Positions 1 through 9,536 of a stretch of 64,000 bases of DNA are shown here, piece after piece. The position numbers were made by a program, and so were the translations under genes. The stretch spans positions 4,135 through 68,134 of the forward strand of contig DAORGN010000002.1 of assembly GCA_035340095.1 (NCBI GenBank), read 5' to 3'. Each line of letters starts with the position of its first letter. Position 1 is the stretch's first letter. Under the pieces are notes generated by a model. That model did no database searches, had not been told where the DNA came from, and saw nothing but the letters and a program-made list of their open reading frames with translations. Source of the DNA: JAEUKA01 sp035340095 (GTDB taxonomy: Bacteria; Myxococcota_A; Polyangia; Palsa-1104; JAEUJZ01).

Positions 1-699
1 ATCGCCGGCTTCACGAATCGTCTCTTCTTCTTCGTCGCAGTAATCGCGGATTCCGACCTGCGTGAGCTTGCTGACATGTGGCAGATGCAGCACGTTTTCC
101 ATGATCGATGCGTGCGAATACTGGAAGCCTTCGTATCCGCGTCGCAGATCCGCATGCGCATCAATATGAAGTACGCCAAATGACTCATATCGGGTCGCCA
201 GTGCGCGAATCAGACCGAGCGGCACAGAGTGATCACCACCGAGCACGCCCACTGTCTTGCCGAGCGAAAGGTGCGCTTGCGCTTGTCGTTCCAGCCAGTC
301 GTTTAGCTCACTTGACGCCGCGTTGACTTCGCCCTGGTGCAAAAGCAGATCCGGATCATCACCGGCCACGCCTTGTTCCAGTCGTGCGATGCACTTTTGC
401 GCCAGTTGTCGCAGCTTGGCGTTGCGCTTTTGCCACGCTTTGTCTTCCGGCAGCATGTAAAACCCAGCGCGCCAGCCGTCGGGCCACACCGGATCAAACA
501 GATCCACCTGGGTTGATGCTTCCAGGATCGCCTGCGGGCCTTTGGCGGTTCCGGTTCGATACGACACCGTGACTTCCCACGGCACCGGAATCACCACCAC
601 TTGGCTGTTTTCATAGTCGAACGGCAGACCAAACAGCTTGCCGTTTTTGACGCCCACATCGCTCGGGCTGAAGGTCTTGTGTGAATCGCTCTTGCTCAT
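1..699 (-). CDS. speB: Arginase/agmatinase-family ureohydrolase, 3' part cut by window edge
   Basis: Binuclear-manganese ureohydrolase that would hydrolyse agmatine (to putrescine and urea) or a related guanidino compound in the cytosol. The ATG is at 699 and the frame stays open for 233 residues to base 1, so the C-terminal third is outside the window. Visible family signatures are GGDHS (about residue 154) and DAHAD (about residue 180), two of the metal-binding segments; the last one (SxDxD type) would lie off the edge. It follows the PLP-homeostasis gene by 18 nt and is probably the distal gene of that minus-strand run. Substrate cannot be decided from this fragment, so agmatinase is a family-level call. 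Confidence 0.85.
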   Translation of the reverse strand, partial: MSKSDSHKTFSPSDVGVKNGKLFGLPFDYENSQVVVIPVPWEVTVSYRTGTAKGPQAILEASTQVDLFDPVWPDGWRAGFYMLPEDKAWQKRNAKLRQLAQKCIARLEQGVAGDDPDLLLHQGEVNAASSELNDWLERQAQAHLSLGKTVGVLGGDHSVPLGLIRALATRYESFGVLHIDAHADLRRGYEGFQYSHASIMENVLHLPHVSKLTQVGIRDYCDEEEETIREAGD

Positions 700-717
700 G
701 CCGGTTTTGATTATCGG

Positions 718-1404
718 TCAGGGGGATGGTCGCGAGCCAAAGATCGATCGACCGACGCGGACAATCGTCGCGCCTTCCTCGATCGCCACTTCATAGTCTG
801 CGGTGGTGCCCATCGACAGCTCGGAAAGACCGAGCGACTCGGCGAGCGTGCGCAGCTTGGCAAAGTACGGGCGGTTGTCTTCCGGCGTCCACGGCAAAGG
901 TGGTTCCGGCTGCGGCGGCATCGTCATAAGCCCGGTCAGGCGCAGACCCGGCAGCTTGCGAATCTTTTCGCAAAACGGGGAAAGCGCAGACTGCGCGATT
1001 CCGCTCTTGCTGTCTTCGCCGGCGACGTTCACTTCGATAAGTACATCTATGGGCGGGCCTTGGCGACGACAGCTCAGCTCCTCGGCGATCGCCAGGCTGC
1101 ACAGCGCGTGAAACACCGACGCTGACTTTGCGACGTATTTGACCTTGTTGCGCTGAAGCGTTCCTATCGCATGCCAGCGCAGCGTCGGCAGATCAGCAAG
1201 CTCGCTGGCTTTGTCGCGCAGCTCTTGGGCATAGTTTTCGCCAAAGTCGCGCTGGCCCGCCGCATACGCCGCTCGGATGAGCGTCGACGGTTGCAGCTTG
1301 GACACCGCGAGCAGCGTGACGTCTTTAGGGCTGCGCCCGGCGCGCTGACAAGCGGCAGCAATCTTGGCGTGTACCTCTGCGAGGTGTTGGGCGATGTCCG
1401 TCAC
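718..1404 (-). CDS. yggS: YggS/PLPBP family pyridoxal-phosphate homeostasis protein
   Basis: Cytosolic PLP-binding protein (228 aa) of the alanine-racemase-like fold that buffers vitamin B6 and affects amino-acid metabolism; it is not an enzyme with a known reaction. The PLP lysine is expected at K36 in the segment LLAVSKLQP, followed by the family motif FGENYAQE, and RWHAIGTLQRNK matches the usual H-x-IG-x-LQ-x-NK block. Length is normal for the family. The start is GTG at 1404. It sits 21 nt downstream of the MlaF-like ATPase gene and 18 nt before the arginase-family gene, consistent with one transcript. Confidence 0.93.
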   Translation of the reverse strand: MTDIAQHLAEVHAKIAAACQRAGRSPKDVTLLAVSKLQPSTLIRAAYAAGQRDFGENYAQELRDKASELADLPTLRWHAIGTLQRNKVKYVAKSASVFHALCSLAIAEELSCRRQGPPIDVLIEVNVAGEDSKSGIAQSALSPFCEKIRKLPGLRLTGLMTMPPQPEPPLPWTPEDNRPYFAKLRTLAESLGLSELSMGTTADYEVAIEEGATIVRVGRSIFGSRPSP

Positions 1405-1425
1405 GGTCTGGCTCGTCTTTGCCGG

Positions 1426-2178
1426 TCAAAAGCCCGGCGTTTCCATCGGTCCTTGGCTGTGGCCGCTGACAAACTGGCGCACCACGGGATCGTCGGTGTT
1501 GCGGAACTCATCGGGCGTGCCGAGCAGGTGAACGCGGCCTTGGTAGAGCAGGGCGATCCGATCGGCGATCGAAAATATGCTGGTCAGATCGTGCGAAACA
1601 ACCACCGACGTCACGCCTCGGCTGCGGCTGAGCCGACGGATCAGCGCATCGACGCGACGCGCGCTCACTGGATCGAGCCCCGTCGTCGGTTCGTCGAACA
1701 AAAGATAGTCAGGCTTTAGCGTCAGCGCGCGCGCAATGGCCACCCGCTTGCGCATTCCGTCGGACAGGAGCGCCGGAAGCTGATCGGCAAACTCGCCCAT
1801 GTGAACTTCGTCGAGAAACTCAAGCGCGGCTTTGCGAGCTGCGGTGTCCGACATCTGCTGGTGCTTGCGCAGCGGCAGCGCCACATTGTCGACGACCGAC
1901 ATCGAGTCAAACAGCGTCGAGCTTTGGAACACCATCGCGCAGCGACGGCGGATTCGGTAAAGCTCGTGTTCGGACAGCTTGTCGATGCGTTCCCCGTCGA
2001 GCCAGATTTCGCCGCGATCGACCCGCAAAAGACCGATGACGTGCTTTATCGCAACCGATTTGCCGACGCCGGATGCCCCGATCAGAAACAGGATCTCGCG
2101 GTCTTTGACATGCAGCGTCAGACCGCGCAGGACGGCCTGGCTTCCGAACGACTTTTCGACCGAACGGAACTCCAGCAC
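1426..2178 (-). CDS. ABC transporter ATP-binding protein, MlaF/Mkl type, with altered signature motif
   Basis: ATPase subunit of a phospholipid/Mce-type import or trafficking ABC system acting at the inner membrane. Walker A is GASGVGKS (residues 34-41), the Q-loop is Q85, Walker B is LLFDEPTTGLD (159-169) and the switch His is in SHDLT. The signature reads LSDGM (138-142) where LSGGM is usual. The ATG at 2178 lies 2 nt after the glgA stop, so it is translationally close to glycogen synthase. No MlaE permease or MlaD/MCE gene is adjacent, so its partners must be elsewhere. Assignment to the MlaF/Mkl branch rests on overall similarity and the GMRKR context. Confidence 0.85.
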   Translation of the reverse strand: MLEFRSVEKSFGSQAVLRGLTLHVKDREILFLIGASGVGKSVAIKHVIGLLRVDRGEIWLDGERIDKLSEHELYRIRRRCAMVFQSSTLFDSMSVVDNVALPLRKHQQMSDTAARKAALEFLDEVHMGEFADQLPALLSDGMRKRVAIARALTLKPDYLLFDEPTTGLDPVSARRVDALIRRLSRSRGVTSVVVSHDLTSIFSIADRIALLYQGRVHLLGTPDEFRNTDDPVVRQFVSGHSQGPMETPGF

Positions 2179-2180
2179 GG

Positions 2181-3692
2181 CTACTTGCCGCTCTGCGCCT
2201 GCCGGTAGACGTTGAGATACGCACGCGCCGACGCCGCCCAGCCGAAATCCGCCCGCATCGCCCGTTTTTGCAGCCCCAGGAAGCTCTGCTCATCGCTGTG
2301 GTAGGCAGAAAGTGCGCGGCGAACGGCATGGCCCAGTGCTGCGACCGAAAACGGCTGGAACGTAAAGCCGGTGCCGCTGCGCGAGCGCGCATCAAAGTCG
2401 ACGACGGTGTCATAAAGACCGCCGGTCGCGCGGACAATCGGCACCGTCGCATAGCGCATGCTGTAAATCTGGTTTAAGCCGCACGGCTCGAATCGCGACG
2501 GCATCACGAAAAAGTCCGATCCGGCTTCGATGCGGTGCGCCAAGCCTTCGTCAAACGCCAGCCGCACTGCCAGTCGCGTCGGAAACCGCTCGGACAGCAT
2601 GCGCAGCCGCTGTTCAAACGCCGGGTCGCCTTGCCCAAGCAGCACAAACTGGAACTCGGTGCGCTGCGTCAGCTCGGACTCCAGCCACTCAATCAGCAGG
2701 TCGATGCCTTTTTGGTCGGTCAGCCGCGAGATCGTCGCAAGCAGCGGCGTTCGTGGGCGCAGGGGCAAAGACAGCTCGCGCTGAAGTTCGGCTTTGCAGC
2801 GGGCTTTTCCGACGAGATCGGCAGCGAACGCATCTTCCGAAAGGGCGTCCAGCTCTGCCGCCGGCTTGCCAAATCGGGCCGGCAGCGCGCCGTCAGACCA
2901 CGGGCTCCAGCGATCGTAGTCGACGCCGTTTAGGATGCCGCTCAAGCGGGCACTGCGCGCTCGCATCACACCGTCGAGACCGTAGCCAAACTCGGGCGTC
3001 GCAATCTCCTCCGCGTAGCGCGGGCTCACCGTTGTCAACCGATCGGCAAGCTGGAGTCCGGCTTTGATGAAAGACGCTTGGCCGTAAAACTCGATGCCGT
3101 CGGGCGTGAGCAGATCGTCGCGCACGCCCAGGTGGCGCGCTTCGGCAAGCGAAAACAGCCCTTGGAACATCAGGTTGTGGACCGTGAATACCGTCGCTGG
3201 TGGCGTATCCCAATCTGCCTTTTGCGCGTAATACACCGCGAGGCCGGCCTGCCAGTCGTGGGCGTGAATCACATCGGGACGAGGCGTCAGCTCTTTGGCC
3301 AGACAGATCGCCGCTTGCGACAAAAGCGCAAAGCGCAGCGCATTGTCGGGATAGCCTTCGCCGGGATTGCCTGGCGGGCCATAGACACCGGGGCGATCGG
3401 CAAACAGCGGATGGTCGATGAGATACACCATCACTTGCGGACCGGGACCGGGCAGGCGACCTTCGTAAAGGCCGACTTCAAATGACTGGCCACCGACGGA
3501 AACCGCCAGCTTGCGGAGCCGCTTGGCCAGACCGTGCTGCTGCGGATCAATGGATCCATAACGCGCCGAGACGACCGTCACCCGACCCGCACCTTGTTGG
3601 GCCAGCGCTTTTGGCAGGGCCCACAGCACATCCCCAAGTCCGCCAGTCTTCGAAAAGGGCGCGACTTCCGACGCTACATGCAGAACATTCAT
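2181..3692 (-). CDS. glgA: Glycogen synthase (ADP-glucose type, GT5)
   Basis: Transfers glucose from ADP-glucose to the non-reducing end of alpha-1,4-glucan in glycogen synthesis. The chosen ATG at 3692 gives 503 aa beginning at the canonical N-terminus with the KTGGLGD sugar-nucleotide motif at residues 15-21; longer in-frame extension upstream (to 3776) would overlap the preceding gene and looks non-coding. Other hallmarks are IHAHDWQAG, the ILNGVDY segment, and the C-terminal EPCGLNQIYSMRY and TGGLYDTV blocks. No glgB/glgC is beside it. It lies 22 nt after an unknown gene and 2 nt before the ABC ATPase. Confidence 0.95.
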   Translation of the reverse strand: MNVLHVASEVAPFSKTGGLGDVLWALPKALAQQGAGRVTVVSARYGSIDPQQHGLAKRLRKLAVSVGGQSFEVGLYEGRLPGPGPQVMVYLIDHPLFADRPGVYGPPGNPGEGYPDNALRFALLSQAAICLAKELTPRPDVIHAHDWQAGLAVYYAQKADWDTPPATVFTVHNLMFQGLFSLAEARHLGVRDDLLTPDGIEFYGQASFIKAGLQLADRLTTVSPRYAEEIATPEFGYGLDGVMRARSARLSGILNGVDYDRWSPWSDGALPARFGKPAAELDALSEDAFAADLVGKARCKAELQRELSLPLRPRTPLLATISRLTDQKGIDLLIEWLESELTQRTEFQFVLLGQGDPAFEQRLRMLSERFPTRLAVRLAFDEGLAHRIEAGSDFFVMPSRFEPCGLNQIYSMRYATVPIVRATGGLYDTVVDFDARSRSGTGFTFQPFSVAALGHAVRRALSAYHSDEQSFLGLQKRAMRADFGWAASARAYLNVYRQAQSGK

Positions 3693-3714
3693 CAGCAAAA
3701 ACCCTTGTCGAGCG

Positions 3715-4350
3715 TTACGCGCCGCGCAGATGACCAAGTGCCGAAACGATGCCACTCGGCATCGCGCGCAGGCCAATCACCAACATGTCGTCCTCGGTGG
3801 CAAACTCGCGAATCGTCAGGATTTCCGACACCGCTGCGACGACTCGTTTGGCCATCGCGTTTGTCTTCAGCTTCGGAAGCTGGATCAGATCGAGCACGAA
3901 CTCATCCCCCGCTGCCGACAGAATGACCTGCGGTCGGAACGGCAAAAACGCCAGCATGTCGCCCGGTTTGGACAGGTCCATCATCATCAGCATCGCGGCC
4001 ATCGGGCTGTCGGCTGGCGGTTTGACCTGAAGTTCACGGATGCGGAGGTTCACCCGAATGCTCTCCGCGGAAAGCTGCACACCGTCGACGGATACCACCG
4101 CCGAAACAAACAGCGCCGTTCCCATCACATTGAACGTCGCCGAAAAGCGCACACCCGGTGGCACCGCGACGAGCGACAGATCCTCGGGCAGCTTGCCCCG
4201 CGAGAGCTTTCCAAGCAGCCACGTCACCGCGTCCATCGGCAAACCGAAACGGAACCGCGTGGCGTTCACGGCACTGCGCAAGAGATAGTCGGGCTTTGAA
4301 ACCAAGTAGGCAAAAGCTTGCTGGATCTCTTGTAGGGTGATCACTTTCAT
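3715..4350 (-). CDS. Hypothetical protein preceding glgA
   Basis: A 211-residue protein I do not recognise. It has alternating hydrophobic and charged segments, no signal peptide, no clear membrane span and no metal-binding motif. A run AAMLMMMDLSKPGDML near the middle and a C-terminal part resembling an alpha/beta lipid- or ligand-binding fold are visible but do not identify a family. Codon use matches its neighbours and the frame fits snugly between the propeller lipoprotein (120 nt upstream) and glgA (22 nt downstream), supporting a real gene that may be co-transcribed with glgA. Confidence 0.7.
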   Translation of the reverse strand: MKVITLQEIQQAFAYLVSKPDYLLRSAVNATRFRFGLPMDAVTWLLGKLSRGKLPEDLSLVAVPPGVRFSATFNVMGTALFVSAVVSVDGVQLSAESIRVNLRIRELQVKPPADSPMAAMLMMMDLSKPGDMLAFLPFRPQVILSAAGDEFVLDLIQLPKLKTNAMAKRVVAAVSEILTIREFATEDDMLVIGLRAMPSGIVSALGHLRGA

Positions 4351-4469
4351 GCTCCGTAAGCTAGCCCAACCGGGCTTGGGTTGTCACGACGGATAACGCA
4401 GGATTGGCTGGTCGTTTGTGCCCGCGAACCGGGCGGCGCAAGTGCGGTCGGAATGGGGCAGTGTGCGGC

Positions 4470-6812
4470 TCAGTTGGTCTGGATCGGCTCAATGACCGAG
4501 ATGCCTTTTTCGGTGAGCGCCCAGACGCGACCGCGTACATCCACGCCCATGTTGAGGATCTTGTCGTCGAGCAGGCCCGAGCGAGTGCCAATCTGATGGG
4601 TTCGCTTTTCCGCCACCACTTCGATGACGCCGCGATCGGTGCCGATCCAGATTCTTCCGTCGGGGTCGCGGGCCAGGGCGCTGGCTTTGACGTTGTACGG
4701 CGGCTCTTTGGGGAAACCCCAGCGGTTGCCGTCCCATACACCGATGCCGCGGCTTGTCGCGATCCAGATTTGACCGTTTAGTCCTTCGATCACGTCGTGA
4801 ACCAGCTCGGATTCCAGGCCGTCGTTTTCGGTAAAGACCTTGACGGTCTTGTTGTCCTGCAATCGCACCGCACCGGCCCCCGAAGCGAGCCATGCTTCCG
4901 TCGATCCCTTCCAGGCAATCGCGGTGACATCCGACGGGACATTGACACCTTGCGAGACACCAGGCTGGGTTCCGGTTGGCCGCTGACGGTGATAGACCAC
5001 GCGGCTGTCGTCGACGTACACCTCGGCGGCACCGTAAGCGCGGGCGTCCTGTTCTTTGTCGACGTAACGCAGACCGACCCAAAGCTGGCCTTTGGGCGAA
5101 AAGCTGGCAAACGACAGATCGGGAACGCCGGTCGGAACCTCGAGCGGGGTCAGTCCGACGGGCGACCAGTCGCCTTTGTTGCCGACGCGCGAAATGCGGA
5201 CGCTGCGGCTCGATGCGCCACGGTGCAGCGCGATCACTGCGCCCATCGGGTCACGAACCACCGCCAGGACGTGCGATCCTTTTTCGGGATCGACGTTGGT
5301 GACTTCGAACGTCTGTCCGTCGAAACGCCACGACTGCGTGCCGCCGGTTGCGACGTAGCAGTCATTGTTGTTGATGCAGGCCACCGAAAGCCGTTCCGCG
5401 CCCGCCGTCAGGTCAAACAGGCGCAGCGGCGTCTGCTTGCCTTTTTGGATGCGCATCACACCCAGAAAGCGGGTGCCGACGTACAGCGAGTCGGCGTCCG
5501 CTGAAACCGATGTGATGCCGTCGGGGAGCCGAACATCGACCGCGTCAGTATCAAACAGCGGTGCGGTGGCTGCCGTGCCGCCCGGACCGGCAACCAGCCA
5601 CGGACGATCTGGCCTGATTGCAGACGCTGGCTGGGCCACGGCGGCGTACTGGTCTTGCGAAGGAACAAGCAGCGCGCTCGTCTTTTTGCCGCCTTTGTCC
5701 TTTTTGCCGCCTTTGCCCTTGGCGGGCTCTGGTGGCGGCGGCGGTGGGGCTGCTGCTGGCGGTGGTGGCGGCGGGGCTGCTTCTTTGACGAGCAGGCCGG
5801 CCAGCGGCTGCGCTTTGGGGGCGCCCATCGACGGACTGCCCGAAAACGAAAACTTGAGCGGGCCGCGAACTTCTGCCGGCGTTGCGACGCGCTTCATCGT
5901 CCATACCGACTGACCCGCGCCAAGATACAGTTCACCGCCGACGCGCTGGACCCATTCGATGATGTTTGCGCTGTCGACGCGATAGGACCAAAAGCGGGTG
6001 CCGTCGTAAAACGCAATGCGCTGACCACCGGGGCCATCACCGACGGCAAGCAGCGAGCCATTGTTGTCGGCGACCATCGCGCGGACGTTGTCGATGTCGT
6101 TGCCCTCGGCCATGCCAAACTGGAGCATGTCGCCTTTGACGACGCGCATGATGCCTTTGCCGCTCGTGCCGATCCAGACGCCGCTGCCGCCGTCATGGAC
6201 CAGCGCCGTGACCGTCGTTCCCGCTGCGTAGCGTTCCCACTGGCCTTGGTTTAGCTTCGCAAGTCCGTCGCTGCCACCGACCCAAACATTGTCGGCATCT
6301 GGCGTGACGACGATACCCGCGACGAGGTCACCCACGGGCGCTTTGGGATACTTGGTCCAGCTTCCCGATGCGAAGTGTCCGACGCCTTTCGAGGTCGTGA
6401 CCCAGACACCGCCTTTGACATCGAGCGCAATGCCTTCGATGCGATCCGCCGGCAGCCCGTCGATCGTCGTAAGAACTGCTGGCGTCGGGGGTTCAGACGT
6501 CGTGCTCCAGCGTACAAGTCCGCGTGGCGTCCCAACCCAGACCAGACCTGCGGCGGCGGCGAGAGACTTCACCGGGCGTGAATCCGAGAAGCTGCGGACG
6601 CGGACGGGGGCACTGCTGCCGCCCGTGTTTGCCGCCGTCACCGCGCCACCAGGCTTTACATCCGATTTTGCAGACGGACCACAGCCAGCGGTGAAAAACT
6701 GGCTCGACAGGAGGCCCAAGCCCCCCAGCGTCCATGCGGTCACGGAAGACAGGCGCCTATGCGGACCAGCGGCAATTTGCTCGTGGGAGGGGGTTCGCTT
6801 GTTCGTGCTCAT
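4470..6812 (-). CDS. Beta-propeller (two-component-regulator-propeller type) putative lipoprotein
   Basis: 780-aa envelope protein made largely of repeated propeller blades of the pattern VWVGTPRGL, IWIATSRGI, IWIGTDRGV; I count about ten, enough for one or two propellers. The start at 6812 is favoured over a longer frame because AGGA sits about 8 nt upstream. The N-terminus has a basic segment with twin Arg (HRRLSS), a hydrophobic stretch and TAGC, a slightly divergent lipobox, so export and lipidation are likely but not certain. A Pro-rich then Lys/Gly-rich linker (roughly residues 350-390) separates the two propeller halves. No kinase domain is attached, so it is a sensor- or scaffold-like structure, not a hybrid regulator. 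Ligand unknown. Confidence 0.8.
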   Translation of the reverse strand: MSTNKRTPSHEQIAAGPHRRLSSVTAWTLGGLGLLSSQFFTAGCGPSAKSDVKPGGAVTAANTGGSSAPVRVRSFSDSRPVKSLAAAAGLVWVGTPRGLVRWSTTSEPPTPAVLTTIDGLPADRIEGIALDVKGGVWVTTSKGVGHFASGSWTKYPKAPVGDLVAGIVVTPDADNVWVGGSDGLAKLNQGQWERYAAGTTVTALVHDGGSGVWIGTSGKGIMRVVKGDMLQFGMAEGNDIDNVRAMVADNNGSLLAVGDGPGGQRIAFYDGTRFWSYRVDSANIIEWVQRVGGELYLGAGQSVWTMKRVATPAEVRGPLKFSFSGSPSMGAPKAQPLAGLLVKEAAPPPPPPAAAPPPPPPEPAKGKGGKKDKGGKKTSALLVPSQDQYAAVAQPASAIRPDRPWLVAGPGGTAATAPLFDTDAVDVRLPDGITSVSADADSLYVGTRFLGVMRIQKGKQTPLRLFDLTAGAERLSVACINNNDCYVATGGTQSWRFDGQTFEVTNVDPEKGSHVLAVVRDPMGAVIALHRGASSRSVRISRVGNKGDWSPVGLTPLEVPTGVPDLSFASFSPKGQLWVGLRYVDKEQDARAYGAAEVYVDDSRVVYHRQRPTGTQPGVSQGVNVPSDVTAIAWKGSTEAWLASGAGAVRLQDNKTVKVFTENDGLESELVHDVIEGLNGQIWIATSRGIGVWDGNRWGFPKEPPYNVKASALARDPDGRIWIGTDRGVIEVVAEKRTHQIGTRSGLLDDKILNMGVDVRGRVWALTEKGISVIEPIQTN

Positions 6813-6986
6813 ACCGATTTCCTGAGGCTGCGACGGTTCCGCTCGGTTCGACGAGGCGGAAAAACTGAAAAAGCAGCAGCTTGATAGGGCAACATGCCGG
6901 ATGCTGTAGGCGGGTGTCAAGGCCGACGGTAAGGTCTGTGGGTCACTCAGAAAAACGCCGCAAAACGCGACACTAGCTGCGCTGGT

Positions 6987-9488
6987 TTAGTTCCCTCGCG
7001 GCTTGATCATCTGGAAGTAGCGCTTGACGTAGAAGCGATAGCCCGGCGGGACGCGCTGTTTCGACATCACTTCTTCGGACACCGCCGTGTAGTCGCCGTA
7101 GACCTTGCGGTACGACGCTGTCGCGAAGCCTTTTTCTGCTGCGCCCGAGATCGTCTGCGAGCGGCTGGGTCCAGCGCCTTCTTTGCCATAGACCCGCGTC
7201 AGCTTGCGCTTGCTTTCAATCTGCGTCACATCACCGAGGAAGTTCGGATCGTGCTGTGTCCCTGGCCGGTCACCCTCTTTGCCTTGCCCCGGTCCGCCTT
7301 GGCCGTTTTGATTGCCCTGACCGCCTTGCCCTTGTCCGGGTCCGCCCGTCCCTGGTGACGCTTGCCCTGGCATCAGCACGATCGTCGTCTGTCCGTCTTG
7401 GCCACTTCCACCGAGCACCAACGTCTGGCCATCGCCGTCGCCGTTTGCCCGTTTTTTGAAATCCTGCATGTCTTTTTGGCCCTGGCCTTGACCCTGGCCT
7501 TGACCGCTTTTGCCAAGCCGCCGCAGCACCTGCTTGATCTGGTCGAGCGTGACGATGTTCTGCTTCTGCCCGGCTTTCTGTTTGGCCAGCTTGCGGACCT
7601 CGTCTTGGTAACGAGAAATCTCGCGCGACAGCTCTTCCATCGCCTGACGCTGATCCGGCGTCATTTTTTCCAGCGACTGCCGCATCCGTTCTGCCGCTTG
7701 CTGCAGATCGCGCTGGAGCTCCCGCATCTGCTTTTGTGCTTCCTGTTTTTCGCGCAGCTGTTTTTCAACCTGCGAGAGCTGCTGCTGCTTTTGCGCCAGA
7801 TCCTTTTGCGCGGCTTTGTCCTGCGGATTTTTCTTTAGCTGTTCTTGCAGACGGCGAATGTCCTCTTCGAGCTGCTTTTTTTGCTCTTTGAGCTTGCGGA
7901 TTTCGTCCTCGAACTTTTGCTGCTCGCGCTCCATTTCCGACAGAAGCTTGCGTGCTTCATTTTGGTATTCGGGACGCTGATTGCCTTCCAGTCGCTGAAG
8001 CTGTCGTTCGCCCGGACCGTCGGCGTTTAGCTTTTGCTCGAGCTGTTCAAGCTGGCGCTGCGTTTTTTTCAGCCGTCGCTCGGTCTCTTCGTCCTGCGGA
8101 TTTTCCGCCAGCTTCTTTTTGAGCCGTCGCTCTTCTTCGCGCAGCTCCTCACGGTTTTTTTCCAGCTCGTTTCGCTGCTGCTGCTTTTGCGCAAGCTCTT
8201 GCTTCTGCTTTTCCTGTTCTTGCCGAAGCTGCTCGGCGAGCTTCTGTTCCGCTTGTTTTAGCTCGTCGAGCTTGCGCCGCGCTTCGCTGTCGTTTGGGTT
8301 CTTTTCGATCTGCTGCTCAAGCTTGCGTTTTTCGTCGCGCAGCTCGTTTAGTTTTTGGCTGATTTCCTCGGACTTGTTTTTGGCCTGCCACTCGTCTTTT
8401 TGGCTCGCCCCGTCTTGCTTGTTCGTCGGTGTGTTTTCGTCGGGCCGGCTCGACATCGCTTTGGCGGCTCGCTCGAACGCTTCGGCCATCTGCTGTTTGT
8501 CCGCCGCTGCCGCTCTCGCCAGCGCTTTGTCCGCCAGCTCTTTTAGCTCCGCTTTCGCTTTGTCGAGATCGTCTTTGACCAGCGCTTGGCCAAGCTCCTG
8601 CGTCAGTTTCGATTCGCGCAGCTCACTGCCGGCGCGGTGCAGTTGTTTTTCCATTTCAGCCAGCGTCGCTTCGGTGCCTTGGCGGACGCGCTGTTCGATT
8701 TCGCTGAGCCGTTCGAACGCTTGCTGCCGGGTCAGTTCACCCCGCTCGACTTGCTGGAGCAGATCGAGCATTTCGCGCAGAAGCTGTGCCGTTTCGTGAT
8801 CGCCGCGCTGCTCGGCCTCGGCCAGCTTTTGCAAAAGCTCCTCACGCTCGGGCCCCAGAAGTTCAGGATCGATGTGCAACGTGTCCGCCATCGCTGCACT
8901 GGGTGTCGATTTGGCTTTTTCCGTCGGCAGTTTCGGACGCTCAAAACGCACAAACAGCAGCAGTCCATTGAGCGCGACAAGCACACCCAGCAGCGGCAGA
9001 AATGGCGGTTTTTTCCACGGTGCAGCGACGGAAGGCTGGACCTTTTGGGCGACCTGCGCGGCATCATGGACCGCCAGTTCCGCGAGCCCTTTGGCAAAGT
9101 CGGTCGGCGCAAGCGGTGTATGTCCCGCCGCAAACTGAATGGCCGACGACAGACGATCGTGCAGCGCGTGGCTTTTGTCGATGATCCCCGCCACCCACAG
9201 CGGATCGATTCGCCGCAGCGACAGACCCACTGCCGTCAGCAGCACACCAACTGGACAGAGCAGCGCAAGTCGCACCAGCCAAAAACGGCTGAGCAGTTCC
9301 AGCCGAAACAAGAGCAGCGCGATCAGCATGACCGTCGCCGCTGCAATCAGTCCATGGACCACGCCGCGCGCCGCCGCTTGCAGCCGGAGCCGCCACCGCA
9401 CCTTTGCCACCTTGGCCATGACTTGGGCCAGATCGTCTGCTGCAAAGCGAAATGCGGGCGACTCGTCGCGAGGCAACTGGTTTCCCAT
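6987..9488 (-). CDS. DUF4175-like membrane protein with very long coiled coil
   Basis: 833-aa inner-membrane protein. Three hydrophobic helices are visible (about residues 43-66, 68-92 and 163-181), followed by some 400 residues of Glu/Lys/Gln-rich heptad-like coiled coil (about 210-640), a Gly/Gln low-complexity stretch (about 650-760) and a conserved-looking tail ending near FYVKRYFQMIKP. The architecture resembles DUF4175-type proteins found next to MoxR/VWA gene clusters. It lies 174 nt upstream of the propeller lipoprotein on the same strand, possibly in the same transcript. Function is unknown; a large cytoplasmic or periplasmic scaffold is the most that can be inferred. Confidence 0.82.
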   Translation of the reverse strand: MGNQLPRDESPAFRFAADDLAQVMAKVAKVRWRLRLQAAARGVVHGLIAAATVMLIALLLFRLELLSRFWLVRLALLCPVGVLLTAVGLSLRRIDPLWVAGIIDKSHALHDRLSSAIQFAAGHTPLAPTDFAKGLAELAVHDAAQVAQKVQPSVAAPWKKPPFLPLLGVLVALNGLLLFVRFERPKLPTEKAKSTPSAAMADTLHIDPELLGPEREELLQKLAEAEQRGDHETAQLLREMLDLLQQVERGELTRQQAFERLSEIEQRVRQGTEATLAEMEKQLHRAGSELRESKLTQELGQALVKDDLDKAKAELKELADKALARAAAADKQQMAEAFERAAKAMSSRPDENTPTNKQDGASQKDEWQAKNKSEEISQKLNELRDEKRKLEQQIEKNPNDSEARRKLDELKQAEQKLAEQLRQEQEKQKQELAQKQQQRNELEKNREELREEERRLKKKLAENPQDEETERRLKKTQRQLEQLEQKLNADGPGERQLQRLEGNQRPEYQNEARKLLSEMEREQQKFEDEIRKLKEQKKQLEEDIRRLQEQLKKNPQDKAAQKDLAQKQQQLSQVEKQLREKQEAQKQMRELQRDLQQAAERMRQSLEKMTPDQRQAMEELSREISRYQDEVRKLAKQKAGQKQNIVTLDQIKQVLRRLGKSGQGQGQGQGQKDMQDFKKRANGDGDGQTLVLGGSGQDGQTTIVLMPGQASPGTGGPGQGQGGQGNQNGQGGPGQGKEGDRPGTQHDPNFLGDVTQIESKRKLTRVYGKEGAGPSRSQTISGAAEKGFATASYRKVYGDYTAVSEEVMSKQRVPPGYRFYVKRYFQMIKPRGN

Positions 9489-9536
9489 GCGCAGGTTTCT
9501 TTCGGTAAAAAGTGTAAAGGTCGCCGGCCCGGTTGG

